Source: Novosphingobium guangzhouense (lineage in GTDB: Bacteria > Pseudomonadota > Alphaproteobacteria > Sphingomonadales > Sphingomonadaceae). Taken from it: a DNA stretch of 64,000 nt. The position numbers and the translations under genes were made by a program. Shown here one piece after another: positions 35,646 to 44,429 of the stretch (within the stretch, counting starts at the first letter, position 1; each line of letters opens with the position of its first letter). The stretch is from NCBI RefSeq assembly GCF_002896965.1, contig NZ_LYMM01000026.1, forward strand, positions 49,864 to 113,863. Direction: 5' to 3'. The notes under the pieces were generated by a model. The model saw only the letters and a list, made by a program, of their open reading frames with translations. It did no database searches and was not told the origin of the DNA.

Positions 35646-35680
35646 GCGCGACAAACAGGATGAGAATGTTATTGTCGCGC
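35646..35680 (-). promoter_or_regulatory. Inverted repeat upstream of tetR
   Basis: GCGCGACAA (35646-35654) and TTGTCGCGC (35672-35680) are perfect arms 17 bases apart. They lie between the hydrolase stop (35695) and the tetR start. The absence of a T-run argues against a terminator; it may be an autoregulatory operator. Confidence 0.45.
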
Positions 35681-35694
35681 ATTCCCGTGTTCCC

Positions 35695-36576
35695 TCACGA
35701 AGGAATGTTGAGGTCAAGCCAACGCACCATCAGTCCGGCGATCTCATCGCTATTGCTCTCGCTCATAAGCATGTGTCCGTTGCCGGTGATTCCGTGCCGC
35801 TCAAGGCGGATGTGCTCGAAGACCGGTGCGCGGGCGCGGAGGAATTCTGCCGCGCGGGCATTCGCCTCGCGCATCCAGGTGGCCTCTCCGGTGACAACCG
35901 CGATCGGTCTGGCAAATGGATCATGGTGCCCTTGGTAGGAGGTAGAGACCAACCCGTTATCGAAGACGCCCAGAGGATGGACCATACCGGGGTAACCGAA
36001 TGGTTCCGCCGCGACCACGGCAGCGACGTTCTCACCACCTAGAGCGGACAGCGCCCAACCGCACGGCGCGCCCATCGAGTGACTCACGATGATCGTCGGA
36101 CCAGTCATCCGGAACAGCTGTTCCGCAATGGCTTCCACGTGGCGCTGACTGGATGCAAGGCTGTCGGCCATCGGACCCTGGCCCGCCATGAAGCGGTCTC
36201 CGGCAAGCGGATCGGCGGGCCATCGGTTATGAGCGACGGCGTCGCTCCACAAGCGCTCCTTCTCCGGCTCAATGAATCGCGAGTATAGAGCATCGTAATC
36301 GGCGGCCGGCGCCGTAGGGCCCAAGGCGCGATTGTTCCAATGGGATCGACCATGGCCCGGCCGATCGATGACGTAGGTCGCGTATCCAGCGCGCAGGAAG
36401 CTGTGCACCCAGCCTGGCCGCCCGTCCGGTGTCCTGATGAAATCCGAACCCTGTCCGCCGCCGCCGTGCACCAAGAGCAAAGACATGGGGCGGCGACCGA
36501 CCGGAATGAACCACTGGACGTAGGCGTTTATGCCGGGCGAAACGTGATCGCCGTCCCGGACGGGGGCCGACGTCAA
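35695..36576 (-). CDS. Alpha/beta hydrolase of unknown role in the nicotine island
   Basis: A 293-residue hydrolase: oxyanion region LLLVHGGGGQG near residue 33, nucleophile elbow IIVSHSMGAP (Ser in S-x-S-M-G rather than G-x-S-x-G), and a C-terminal GNGHMLM His. It is distinct from the deformylase NdpF. The start is uncertain: TTG 36576 is used, but the frame stays open into ndpD. It follows ndpD by 44 bases on the same strand, so it is probably the last gene of the ndpHFEGD transcript. Its substrate in the pathway is not known. Confidence 0.75.
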   Translation of the reverse strand: MTSAPVRDGDHVSPGINAYVQWFIPVGRRPMSLLLVHGGGGQGSDFIRTPDGRPGWVHSFLRAGYATYVIDRPGHGRSHWNNRALGPTAPAADYDALYSRFIEPEKERLWSDAVAHNRWPADPLAGDRFMAGQGPMADSLASSQRHVEAIAEQLFRMTGPTIIVSHSMGAPCGWALSALGGENVAAVVAAEPFGYPGMVHPLGVFDNGLVSTSYQGHHDPFARPIAVVTGEATWMREANARAAEFLRARAPVFEHIRLERHGITGNGHMLMSESNSDEIAGLMVRWLDLNIPS

Positions 36577-36620
36577 GAAGGTGCCGCCGAAGTCGGCGAG
36601 TTCGAAGGGCAGCTCGTTGT

Positions 36621-37784
36621 TCAGAACTGCGTCTCCATCTGCTTGGTGAAGCTCAGCTCGCGTTCGAGGAGCCGCTCGTCGCCCGCGGCGGTCCGAAGGA
36701 ACTGGATGCGGTCCTCTTTCTCCTGTCCTTCCTTGAGATGATAGAGAGTGCGCAGGTTCCCGGAGGCGCGGGGCGAGGTAATCTCGGAGAACACCCGACG
36801 TCGGTCGCGTTCGTAGAACTCGAGGATCTCGTCGCCCGCGTCGTCATGGATGACGCGGTTCAGGGCTTCGATAAGCGCGAAAGCGTCGAACATGCCACCG
36901 GTGAGGCCAAGGCCGCCGGTCGGGTTGGTGACGTGGCCGGCGTCTCCGACGAGTAGTATGCGACCTACGCGCATGCGATCAGCGATGCGCTGGTGCATGC
37001 GATAGGGGGAGTAGGCCACCACTTCGTAGGGCAGGTCCGGCAGGTGGTCGGCGAACATTGCGTCGATTCGGCCTTCGATCCCCTCGATCGGCAGATCGGG
37101 ATCCTCCACGAACGTAACGCGCCAGATGTCCGGCTCTTCGATCTTGCAGATGATCGCGCCGTGCTTCTGGTCGAACTGCATTACCGACTTAGGATAGCCG
37201 CGTGAGGACAAATCGATGCGCGTGTTGGTGGCAACGTATCGCTCGGGCCACGTGGTCCCTAGAAACTGGAGATCCAGAACCTGCCTGCGCACGGTGCTGT
37301 TTGCTCCGTCGGCGCCAATGAGGTAGTCGCCTTCGAGCACCGACGGGCCATCCGGCCCTTCGACCTCAGCGATCACGCCGCCGTCGGTCTGGCGACACGA
37401 GGTCAGTTTCGTACGGAGCAGGATCTCGACGTTCGGTAGCGCGGAGGCGTGTCGTGCCAGAATCTTCGAAAGTAATCCTTGGTGAAGGTGCAGCGCGTGG
37501 CCGCCCATGCCCTCGGGGACCCATTTCCATTCGATCATCTCGCCGGTGCTGTGTATGTGCCAGCCGAAGTTCTGCCGCAGGAAGCCCTCCGCGACGCAGT
37601 CCTGCAGCAGGCCGAGCCGCTCGAGGTGCGGCAGTACAGGGTAGTGGTAGACGAGCGCGCGGGGCTTGTCGTTGAACCTGTCCTCCGCCTCGAGGATGGT
37701 CACGCGCGTGCCCTCCTTGGCGAGCCCGAAGGCGGTGAGAAGACCAATCGGCCCTGCACCGACGACGATCACATGTTTAGCCAT
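36621..37784 (-). CDS. ndpD: 6-hydroxy-3-succinoylpyridine monooxygenase (FAD-dependent)
   Basis: A 387-residue group A flavoprotein monooxygenase: GAGPIGLLTAFGLAKEG binds FAD, and GDAGHVTNPTGGLGLTGG is the second flavin motif near residue 280. In the VPP pathway the HspB/VppD-type enzyme uses NADH and oxygen to cleave the succinoyl side chain, yielding 2,5-dihydroxypyridine and succinate semialdehyde. The start at 37784 has GGAG 9 bases upstream; 37799 is also possible. It is the fifth gene of the isomerase-deformylase-dioxygenase-amidase-monooxygenase order. Confidence 0.85.
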   Translation of the reverse strand: MAKHVIVVGAGPIGLLTAFGLAKEGTRVTILEAEDRFNDKPRALVYHYPVLPHLERLGLLQDCVAEGFLRQNFGWHIHSTGEMIEWKWVPEGMGGHALHLHQGLLSKILARHASALPNVEILLRTKLTSCRQTDGGVIAEVEGPDGPSVLEGDYLIGADGANSTVRRQVLDLQFLGTTWPERYVATNTRIDLSSRGYPKSVMQFDQKHGAIICKIEEPDIWRVTFVEDPDLPIEGIEGRIDAMFADHLPDLPYEVVAYSPYRMHQRIADRMRVGRILLVGDAGHVTNPTGGLGLTGGMFDAFALIEALNRVIHDDAGDEILEFYERDRRRVFSEITSPRASGNLRTLYHLKEGQEKEDRIQFLRTAAGDERLLERELSFTKQMETQF

Positions 37785-37835
37785 TCCATCCGTCTCCATC
37801 TTGGGTTCCGGCGCTGCGCGCCGTGAATGTCGCTT

Positions 37836-38456
37836 CTAGATCCGTTTCAGCCATTCGATGACGTCCGCCGCGTCGGTGACGTCTCCATACTTCTGGCCGA
37901 TATCATACAGGGCCGCATCATGGGGAGCGGTCGCCCGGTCGGCACAGCAGTCCTGCGGCACCAAGACGGTGAAGCCCGACTGTACGGCGTCGACCACAGT
38001 GGCACGCACGCATCCGCTCGTAGTTGCGCCCGTCACGACGAGCGTGTCCACGCCGGCGGCCGTGAGCAGCGCTGCGAGGTTGGTACCATGGAACGCCGAG
38101 GCTCCGTGCTTCACCAAGACTGGATCGCCGTCGACGATGCCGGTCGACGCGTCGACTTCGACCATCCTCGTGCCGACGAGGAGCGCCTTCATCCCCGTCG
38201 CCTTCCGGAGCCATGGCAGCGTCTCGGCCTCCCACCGCTGGTACGCGATGGTAGTGTAGATCACAGGAAAGCCGCGGTCGCGCGCGAGATCGGTTATCTT
38301 CCGGGTTTGAGCGATCTGATCCCGCATGTCCGCGGCCGTGGGGTAGCTTGTATCCGTGAACCCGTAGCTGAAGTCGACGACGACGATCCCGGGGCGCTCA
38401 CCGCGGGCTACCGTGCGACCGAACCCCGCCTTGTCGTATACCTCATCCTGCGACAT
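37836..38456 (-). CDS. ndpG: Maleamate amidohydrolase (isochorismatase-like)
   Basis: The 206-residue cysteine hydrolase has the triad Asp28 (VVVDFSYGF), Lys116 (VLVKHGASAF) and Cys149 (GATTSGCVRAT) of N-carbamoylsarcosine amidase/NicF-type enzymes. It hydrolyses maleamate to maleate and ammonia. GAGG lies 6 bases before the ATG at 38456, and the gene overlaps the end of ndpE by 14 bases. It releases the pyridine nitrogen in this pathway. Confidence 0.88.
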   Translation of the reverse strand: MSQDEVYDKAGFGRTVARGERPGIVVVDFSYGFTDTSYPTAADMRDQIAQTRKITDLARDRGFPVIYTTIAYQRWEAETLPWLRKATGMKALLVGTRMVEVDASTGIVDGDPVLVKHGASAFHGTNLAALLTAAGVDTLVVTGATTSGCVRATVVDAVQSGFTVLVPQDCCADRATAPHDAALYDIGQKYGDVTDAADVIEWLKRI

Positions 38457-39495
38457 CGAACACCTCGCGGCTATCATCGAGAAGATCCTTGGCCGCAATG
38501 CGGCCATCGAGGACCACGGGTTCGCCGTCCAGGAACAGCGAGCAGCCGCGCAACGGGATGTCGAGATGGCAGTCGGTGTCGTTCGCACCGCCGAGTTCGT
38601 TGTTGGGGCCAGTCGAGAACAGCACGTTGCCGAGGAAGCTTCGCGGCTCCATCCCCATTCCGCCTGGGAATTCGCCCGGCGTCATGCGGTGCCATTTCGC
38701 GTCGGGATTCATGCCCCAGCCGATGTGACTCATCGCGAAGCCGCGCGGATCATCGAAGTCGGCCATGTAGGACTTGACAATCTCGGCCTCCAAGCCGCCT
38801 CGGATCGAGGTGACGATGCCCTTCTCGATCGTATAGGTGATCGGCTCGCGAACGTAGATGTTCTGCGGCAGCAGGACGTCGCCGGGCGCCACGACGATCT
38901 GGCCATCGACGCCATCGTCGTCGCCTCCCGTGAAAACGAAGCCGGATGGCCAGTGGTCCCAGCGACCCGGCTCGTCCGTGCACGCATACTCGGTCACAGT
39001 GGGATAGCGCCCAATTCTGTAGGTAACGTCGGTCCCGTGAGGCGAGGTGACATGCATCGTTCTGGCGCGGCCCAGAAGCTCTCCCGCGGTCTCGACCCTC
39101 TCACGCAGCTTCTTCGACGGGAGCATCCGGGCGAGAAGCTCCGGTGGCTCGACGACCGTTAGGATGCGCGCACCTGCCGCCTGTATGGCCATCTGCTCCG
39201 GCGAGAACAGAAGGAAGATGCAGTCAATCACCATGTCGACATTCTTGAGCGCCTCGACCGCCTCGGGCATCCTCGACAGAGGCGTCTGGCCCACGGCCCA
39301 GCCGCCCATCGGCGGCGGCGCGGGGAGGCGCATGTGATAGATGTTGGCCTTCAGCATGCGGCCGGCGGCAAGGAACGCGTCGGCATAGTTTAGTCGGTCG
39401 TCCCCTTGAGTCAGAACAACAACTCGCTCGTCCGCCCGAACTCCCGACATCTTCAGCTGATGGAGACAGATATCCGTAAAGCTGGACCTATCCAT
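38443..39495 (-). CDS. ndpE: 2,5-dihydroxypyridine 5,6-dioxygenase
   Basis: With the ATG at 39495 (GAGG 9 bases upstream) the protein is 350 residues, the length of NicX. His257, His310 and Asp312 (CHLD) keep the spacing of the mononuclear Fe(II) ligands of NicX. It opens the ring of 2,5-dihydroxypyridine to N-formylmaleamate using oxygen. It overlaps ndpF by 8 bases and ndpG by 14, showing tight translational coupling. An upstream ATG at 39510 lacks a ribosome-binding site. Confidence 0.9.
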   Translation of the reverse strand: MDRSSFTDICLHQLKMSGVRADERVVVLTQGDDRLNYADAFLAAGRMLKANIYHMRLPAPPPMGGWAVGQTPLSRMPEAVEALKNVDMVIDCIFLLFSPEQMAIQAAGARILTVVEPPELLARMLPSKKLRERVETAGELLGRARTMHVTSPHGTDVTYRIGRYPTVTEYACTDEPGRWDHWPSGFVFTGGDDDGVDGQIVVAPGDVLLPQNIYVREPITYTIEKGIVTSIRGGLEAEIVKSYMADFDDPRGFAMSHIGWGMNPDAKWHRMTPGEFPGGMGMEPRSFLGNVLFSTGPNNELGGANDTDCHLDIPLRGCSLFLDGEPVVLDGRIAAKDLLDDSREVFDVAG

Positions 39496-40309
39496 GTGCT
39501 GGAGCCTCATCGATGTTGGCCGGGAAATCCGCCACTGCGTTGAGGAACCCCTCGAGATCGTCCCAAGGGATCATATGTCCGGCTTTCTCGACGGTCACGA
39601 TCTCGATCGCCGGTGCGAGACTGCCGATCTCGGCAACGTCGTCGGCTTCGATCACCGGCGATCCGCCAGCGACGATGAGCCTCATCGGCAGGTCCAGTAG
39701 CGGCAGATCCGCATGGATGTCGTCGGAGTGGAAGCCCTTGTACGCCGCGTCTATGGCGCGCAGCTCGCAGGTGTGGAGCCACTCCGCACGCAGGGCGAGC
39801 TGATCCTGCGTCCAGGTCGGGCAGAACGCCCGCATGTCCTCAGCAGAGCATCCCCGCTGCGCAAGCAGGATGGAGTCTTCGTACCACGGCCAGGCGGAGG
39901 GGTACGGCCTCCGCCCGGGCCCGCTGACCGGAGGATCGGCCAGGATGAGGCCGCCGAACGCTCCCGGTGCCCTGCGGGCCGCCCGGATCGCGGTGCGGGC
40001 ACCCATAGAATGCCCTAGGATCACCGGTCGCTCGAAGCCGAGCTCGCGGGATACCGCGATCACGTCATCCGCCATCGCGTCGAGCGAGTAGTCCAGATCG
40101 CCTGCCTCACTCAGGCCTCGGCCGCGAACGTCGAGGACGTGAACCTCGTACGAGTCCGCCAGCCGGGATGCGACGAAGTCCCAGGTGACCGCTGGGGAAG
40201 TAATCCCGGGCACCAGCAGCATGACAGGGGATCCCGGAGTGCCGTGGCGCACCAGATGATTTCGTATGCCGTTGGCATGCACGTTGTAGCCGAAGCCGAC
40301 GGGTGCCAT
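39488..40309 (-). CDS. ndpF: N-formylmaleamate deformylase (alpha/beta hydrolase)
   Basis: The 273-residue hydrolase begins MAPVGFGYNVHANGIRNHLV, very like NicD. VPGITSPAVTWDFVASRL and LDVRGRGLS follow, with Ser101 in GHSMG and a His in EKAGHMIPWDD. It cleaves N-formylmaleamate to maleamate and formate. The ATG overlaps the stop of ndpH (TGATG). The formate produced could be oxidised by a formate dehydrogenase, and a formate-dehydrogenase-like enzyme is encoded at 28423-30732. Confidence 0.9.
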   Translation of the reverse strand: MAPVGFGYNVHANGIRNHLVRHGTPGSPVMLLVPGITSPAVTWDFVASRLADSYEVHVLDVRGRGLSEAGDLDYSLDAMADDVIAVSRELGFERPVILGHSMGARTAIRAARRAPGAFGGLILADPPVSGPGRRPYPSAWPWYEDSILLAQRGCSAEDMRAFCPTWTQDQLALRAEWLHTCELRAIDAAYKGFHSDDIHADLPLLDLPMRLIVAGGSPVIEADDVAEIGSLAPAIEIVTVEKAGHMIPWDDLEGFLNAVADFPANIDEAPAHG

Positions 40310-41061
40310 CAGTAGGCTCCTGACAGCAGCGTGCCGCCGCCGGGCACGCGCGTGTCGAGGTCTAGAGCTTTGAGCATCGCCCACGTGGTAGAGATCGCGG
40401 CCGTCAGCACCGGCTTCCCAACCTGCGCCTCCACGATGGACACGGCCGGCAGCGAAGGCATTTGCACGCAGGCCGACAGCACCACCGCATCCACCTCTCC
40501 GACGTGCTTCATCGAGGCCACGATGCCGGGGAGGCGAGTCGGATCGTGCGCGGCGACGGCGAGGTTGTCCGAGATCTCCAGCGCACGCCATTCGACGACG
40601 TCTATGCCCTCGGCTCGGATGTACTCCACGACCAGCTCGGTGAGCGGCTTCATGTATGGCGCGACGATCGCCACGCGCTTCGCCCCGATCGCCTTGATGC
40701 CATCCACAAGCGCACCGGCAGACGAGACGACGGGAGCCGGATTGCCGTTGTCCACCGTCGCCTGATGCAAGCGCGCCTGAGACTCGCGATGGTACCCCTT
40801 GCCCATCGACATGATCGCAACGAGGCACGCATAGCCCATCACGTCGACGGCCGCGTCAGAGAGCTCTACCGCGCAGGTGTCGCTGGCGCTGTCCATCTTT
40901 GACAGCTCCTCCTTCGTGACGTGCTTCATCCGCATCCGGGCCGAATGGAAGGTGAACCGCTCCGGCGAGATGGACTCGCGGGCTCGAAGAAGGGCGGGGA
41001 TCTCCGTCTCCATGGTCACGTTCGAACTCGGCACGATCTGCCCTATACGATAGGCTCTCAA
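40309..41061 (-). CDS. ndpH: Maleate cis-trans isomerase (Asp/Glu racemase superfamily)
   Basis: The product is about 250 residues and begins RAYRIGQIVPSSNVTMETEI, the NicE/maleate-isomerase N terminus. Two cysteines in VMGYACLVA and LSACVQMPSLP match the catalytic pair of the family. It turns maleate into fumarate, which enters the TCA cycle. There is no suitable ATG: TTG 41061 (AGGAG 6 bases upstream) or GTG 41064 are the candidate starts. It is the first gene of the five-gene ndpHFEGD run. Confidence 0.88.
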   Translation of the reverse strand: MRAYRIGQIVPSSNVTMETEIPALLRARESISPERFTFHSARMRMKHVTKEELSKMDSASDTCAVELSDAAVDVMGYACLVAIMSMGKGYHRESQARLHQATVDNGNPAPVVSSAGALVDGIKAIGAKRVAIVAPYMKPLTELVVEYIRAEGIDVVEWRALEISDNLAVAAHDPTRLPGIVASMKHVGEVDAVVLSACVQMPSLPAVSIVEAQVGKPVLTAAISTTWAMLKALDLDTRVPGGGTLLSGAY

Positions 41062-41107
41062 CACCTTCTCCTCTGCTACTGATCGATCAGTAATTCTGCT
41101 ATTGCAT

Positions 41108-41124
41108 AAATACAAGCTGTATTT
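41108..41124 (-). promoter_or_regulatory. Inverted repeat upstream of ndpH
   Basis: AAATACA-AGC-TGTATTT is a perfect 7-base inverted repeat centred about 55 bases upstream of the ndpH start, the right distance for a repressor operator at the promoter. It differs from the CG(T/A)ATAATT element found nearby. Confidence 0.55.
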
Positions 41125-41248
41125 CGTGGCTGTTTCCGCACCCGCCACCGGCCAACCTTCAATTCGGTCGGAGGCGCGCTGAAGGCGCAGTCCATCGGGT
41201 AGCGAACGCATGAATCGGCGGTTGATCAAAACGCTTGATTTCTTCATC

Positions 41249-41262
41249 CGTATAATTGATGG
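41249..41262. promoter_or_regulatory. CGTATAATT element, ndpH promoter region
   Basis: CGTATAATTGATGG carries one full half-site CGTATAATT shared with the elements at 50673 and 57019. It lies about 190 bases upstream of ndpH. Confidence 0.5.
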
Positions 41263-41448
41263 TAGGCGGGTTGATGACGTTACCTCGTCAATGCTCGTCA
41301 GGTCCGCCAAGCCGATCGATTGACTGCTGTCGCAATGGCCGCGAGCGATCTCTTCTAGGGGATCGTACCTGTGTGACGCGCGATCTCGCCCCGTCGCTGG
41401 GCAACGAGTTTGCGACTGTCGGAGGATGAGGAAAGAGAAGGCCGCAGC

Positions 41449-42084
41449 ATGGCGTTTATATCAGCGAGGTGGCTGAATCAGAAGGATCTTGAGGGTTGCG
41501 ACGAGTTGTGCACTCGTCCCGGCGCTGCGGAGCCGCGCGCGGCTGCTCCTTGGACGGGCGTCGAGAGCGAATTCTTCTCACCCGTCATCGCGGCGATCGG
41601 GCGTCCCCGGGCGGATGGGCGCGGACGGCCGCGATGCGGCGCCCCCCACGCATCCGCAGATGCCGTGGAGAGAAACGAACGCTGTTTGCACACCGATCAA
41701 TCGTTCGTTCGGCCCACCCGCCGATCCGAGGGGGACCCGCTACTCGTCAGAAGACTCAAGAGCGCCGTTCTGGACGGTCCCCGCTTCGATGCTGCGGAGG
41801 CGGACATCGCGCGTGAGCTGGGTCTATCAGGACGCACCCTCCGCCGCAGGCTGCGTGAGCTCGGGACAACGTATGCCGAGACGCTGGCAGAGGCGAGGTT
41901 CGCCTTCGCTAAGGGATGCCTCGCCGACGCATCACTGACCATCGGCGACGTCGCGGATCGTGCAGGGTATTCCGACGTGAGCAATTTTCGGATCGCCTTC
42001 AAGAGGTGGGCCAGCTGCTCGCCGCGCATGTTCCGCGCAGGGCTCGGACTGAATCCCGACCCAGCGGGATCGACTGAACCCTGA
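41449..42084 (+). CDS. AraC-type regulator, C-terminal HTH part (probably truncated)
   Basis: Only the last ~110 residues are recognisable: ADIARELGLSGRTLRRRLRE and LTIGDVADRAGYSDVSNFRI form the double HTH of AraC/XylS proteins, followed by the FKRWASCSPRMFR end motif. The N-terminal ~100 residues (AAEPRAAAPWTGVESEFF) do not resemble an effector domain, so the original 5' part has probably been lost or frameshifted. The frame is open further upstream to 41410. It diverges from ndpH and may be a relic regulator. Confidence 0.6.
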   Translation: MAFISARWLNQKDLEGCDELCTRPGAAEPRAAAPWTGVESEFFSPVIAAIGRPRADGRGRPRCGAPHASADAVERNERCLHTDQSFVRPTRRSEGDPLLVRRLKSAVLDGPRFDAAEADIARELGLSGRTLRRRLRELGTTYAETLAEARFAFAKGCLADASLTIGDVADRAGYSDVSNFRIAFKRWASCSPRMFRAGLGLNPDPAGSTEP

Positions 42085-42167
42085 CCTTTCATCAGATCAT
42101 GCGGTGGGCGCATGCTCCCGATCATGGCCTGGAAATTACTCCACTAACCCCAAAGAGGAAAATGCCG

Positions 42168-42551
42168 ATGTCGAGTCTTGCCGATAGCACCACCGCCTTC
42201 ATGAGCACCTTCAACGACGGAGAGTTTGAGCGAATGCTCAGCCTTTTGTCACCCGAGGCCGTATATATTGACCCGAACGGCATTGAGCACAGTGGCGTCG
42301 CCGAGATCGGAGCGTCCCTGAAATCGATCTTCGACGGTTCGCTCGGCAGCGTCAGCTACGACGTGTCCTCGACCGTCCTTGACGAGTCTGACCAACGTGC
42401 CCTCGTCACCTGGACGATGGTCATGACCGCAGCGGACGGATCGGTGTCGTCGGTGGACGGTCTTGACATCCTGCGCTTCGAAGACGGCAGGCTCGTTTCG
42501 AAGAACGCATTCTGCAAGGCCGAAGCGCTGGCCATTCGCAGCGTGTCGTAG
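42168..42551 (+). CDS. SnoaL-like (NTF2-fold) protein
   Basis: A 127-residue protein: LADSTTAFMSTFNDGEFERM, LSPEAVYIDPNGIEHSGVAE and a C-terminal DILRFEDGRLVSKNAFCKA are the layout of SnoaL-like NTF2-fold proteins, which bind small hydrophobic substrates or act as cyclases/isomerases. AGAGGA lies about 8 bases before the ATG at 42168; 42162 is an alternative start. A role in the nicotine pathway is unknown. Confidence 0.75.
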   Translation: MSSLADSTTAFMSTFNDGEFERMLSLLSPEAVYIDPNGIEHSGVAEIGASLKSIFDGSLGSVSYDVSSTVLDESDQRALVTWTMVMTAADGSVSSVDGLDILRFEDGRLVSKNAFCKAEALAIRSVS

Positions 42552-42649
42552 ACTCTGAATACCACTTTCTACTCGTTCTCGCCGACCCGCCGCCGTCACG
42601 TGTTCGCATGCGCCTGACCGCAGAAAATCCGGCAGCGGGCCGGCGTGGT

Positions 42650-43312
<663 letters not shown>

Positions 43313-43573
43313 GACGGCGCCGGGCTTGTCGATCGTCGATAGGGTCTCCGAGCGGCCGCGATCCTTGTCGCCTCGAATGTCGACTGAAGGGTGCGAGGTG
43401 TCGGAGCGCACCGGTTATCCGTTCGGAGGCGGACGCCCTTTACGAACGAAGCGGGCGATGTGTCCCGATCATGCTAGTGGTCCGAGCAGCCTGAATCTTC
43501 GAATGGGCCGCGTTGACTAAGCATGCATACGTTTGCCTTCGGACCTTATGACGAGGCTGACAGGTACGTAGCC

Positions 43574-44429
43574 CTAGGCCGGATCGACATTCAGGATTCC
43601 CAAGCGGGCTGATCGCTGATTCATAGGCATCCGTGTTGAGGCGCGGAGCGGGTGATGGCAGCCAAACGGTATGAACTGAATGACGCCCAGTGGGGGAGGA
43701 TTGCACCCCTGTTGCCGGGCAAGGCAGCCGATCCTGGCCGGACGGGATCGGATAACCGATTGTTCGTAAACGGTTGTTTGTGGGTGCTGCGGTCGGGTGC
43801 GCATTGGTGCGACCTGCCGGAGCGCTATGGCAAGTGGAAGACGGTGCATCGGCGCTTCAGCCGTTGGTGCCATGCCGGCGTCTGGCAGCGGGTGTTCGAT
43901 GCGCTGACGGCGGACCGCGACAACCAGTATCTGATGATCGACAGCACGATCGTTCGCGCGCACCAGCAGGCGGCGACCGGAAAAGGGGGGCGTGCGATCA
44001 GGCGCTGGGGCGTTCCCGAGGCGGACTGACGACCAAGGTCCACATGCTGGCCGACACCCTCGGCCGGCCGCTGCGCTTCATCATCACGCCCGGCCAGACC
44101 GGCGACATCACCCAGGCACCGGCCCTCCTCCTCGGTCAGAACGGCGATGCCGTGCTTGCCGACAAAGCCTATGATAGCAACGCCTTACGCGCTGTTATCG
44201 CAGGGATGGGAGCCGAAGCGGTCATCCCTTCGAACCGTTCCCGAAAGGTTGCCATCCCCCACGACGCGATGACCTACAAACTGCGCAACCGCATCGAGCG
44301 ATGTTTCGGCCGCCTCAAACATTTCCGCCGCTTCGCCACCCGATACGACCGCCGCACCATCCACTTCGCCGGTTTCATACACCTCGCCGCCGCAATGATC
44401 TGGTTACGCTGAATGTCGATCCGCGCTAG
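43574..44429 (+). mobile_element. IS5-family (IS427-like) insertion sequence with 4-bp target duplication
   Basis: An element of about 848 bp (43578-44425). CGGATCGACATTCAG at the left and its complement CTGAATGTCGATCCG at the right are inverted ends. CTAG flanks both sides (43574-43577 and 44426-44429), a target duplication of the YTAR type used by IS5 relatives. The right CTAG contains the TAG stop codon of ndpAL, so the insertion left that gene intact. The perfect ends and duplication indicate a recent event. Confidence 0.85.
43655..44412 (+). CDS. IS5-family transposase, two frames joined by -1 frameshift
   Basis: Frame A (43655-44029) encodes ELNDAQWGRIAPLLPGKAAD, the DDE domain start, MIDSTIVRAHQ (first Asp) and ends RRWGVPEAD. 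Frame B (open 43774-44412, -1 relative to A) continues with LTTKVHMLADTLGRP, LADKAYDSNALR and the C-terminal RNRIERCFGRLKHFRRFA (Glu). The run AAAAGGGGGG near 43980 is the expected slippery site, giving GKGGACDQALGRSRGGL across the joint. A GTG 3 bases upstream is also possible as start. Confidence 0.88.

Larger units (their letters stand above)
41065..41409. other. Divergent control region upstream of ndpH
   Basis: About 345 bases between ndpH and the AraC-type gene. It contains the inverted repeat at 41108-41124, the CGTATAATT half-site at 41249 and generally AT-richer sequence. No gene is visible. Confidence 0.6.

Noticed and set aside
35646..35680. Inverted repeat as terminator of the ndpHFEGD transcript
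   Set aside because: The 17-base loop and the lack of a following T-tract make intrinsic termination unlikely; recorded as a possible operator instead.
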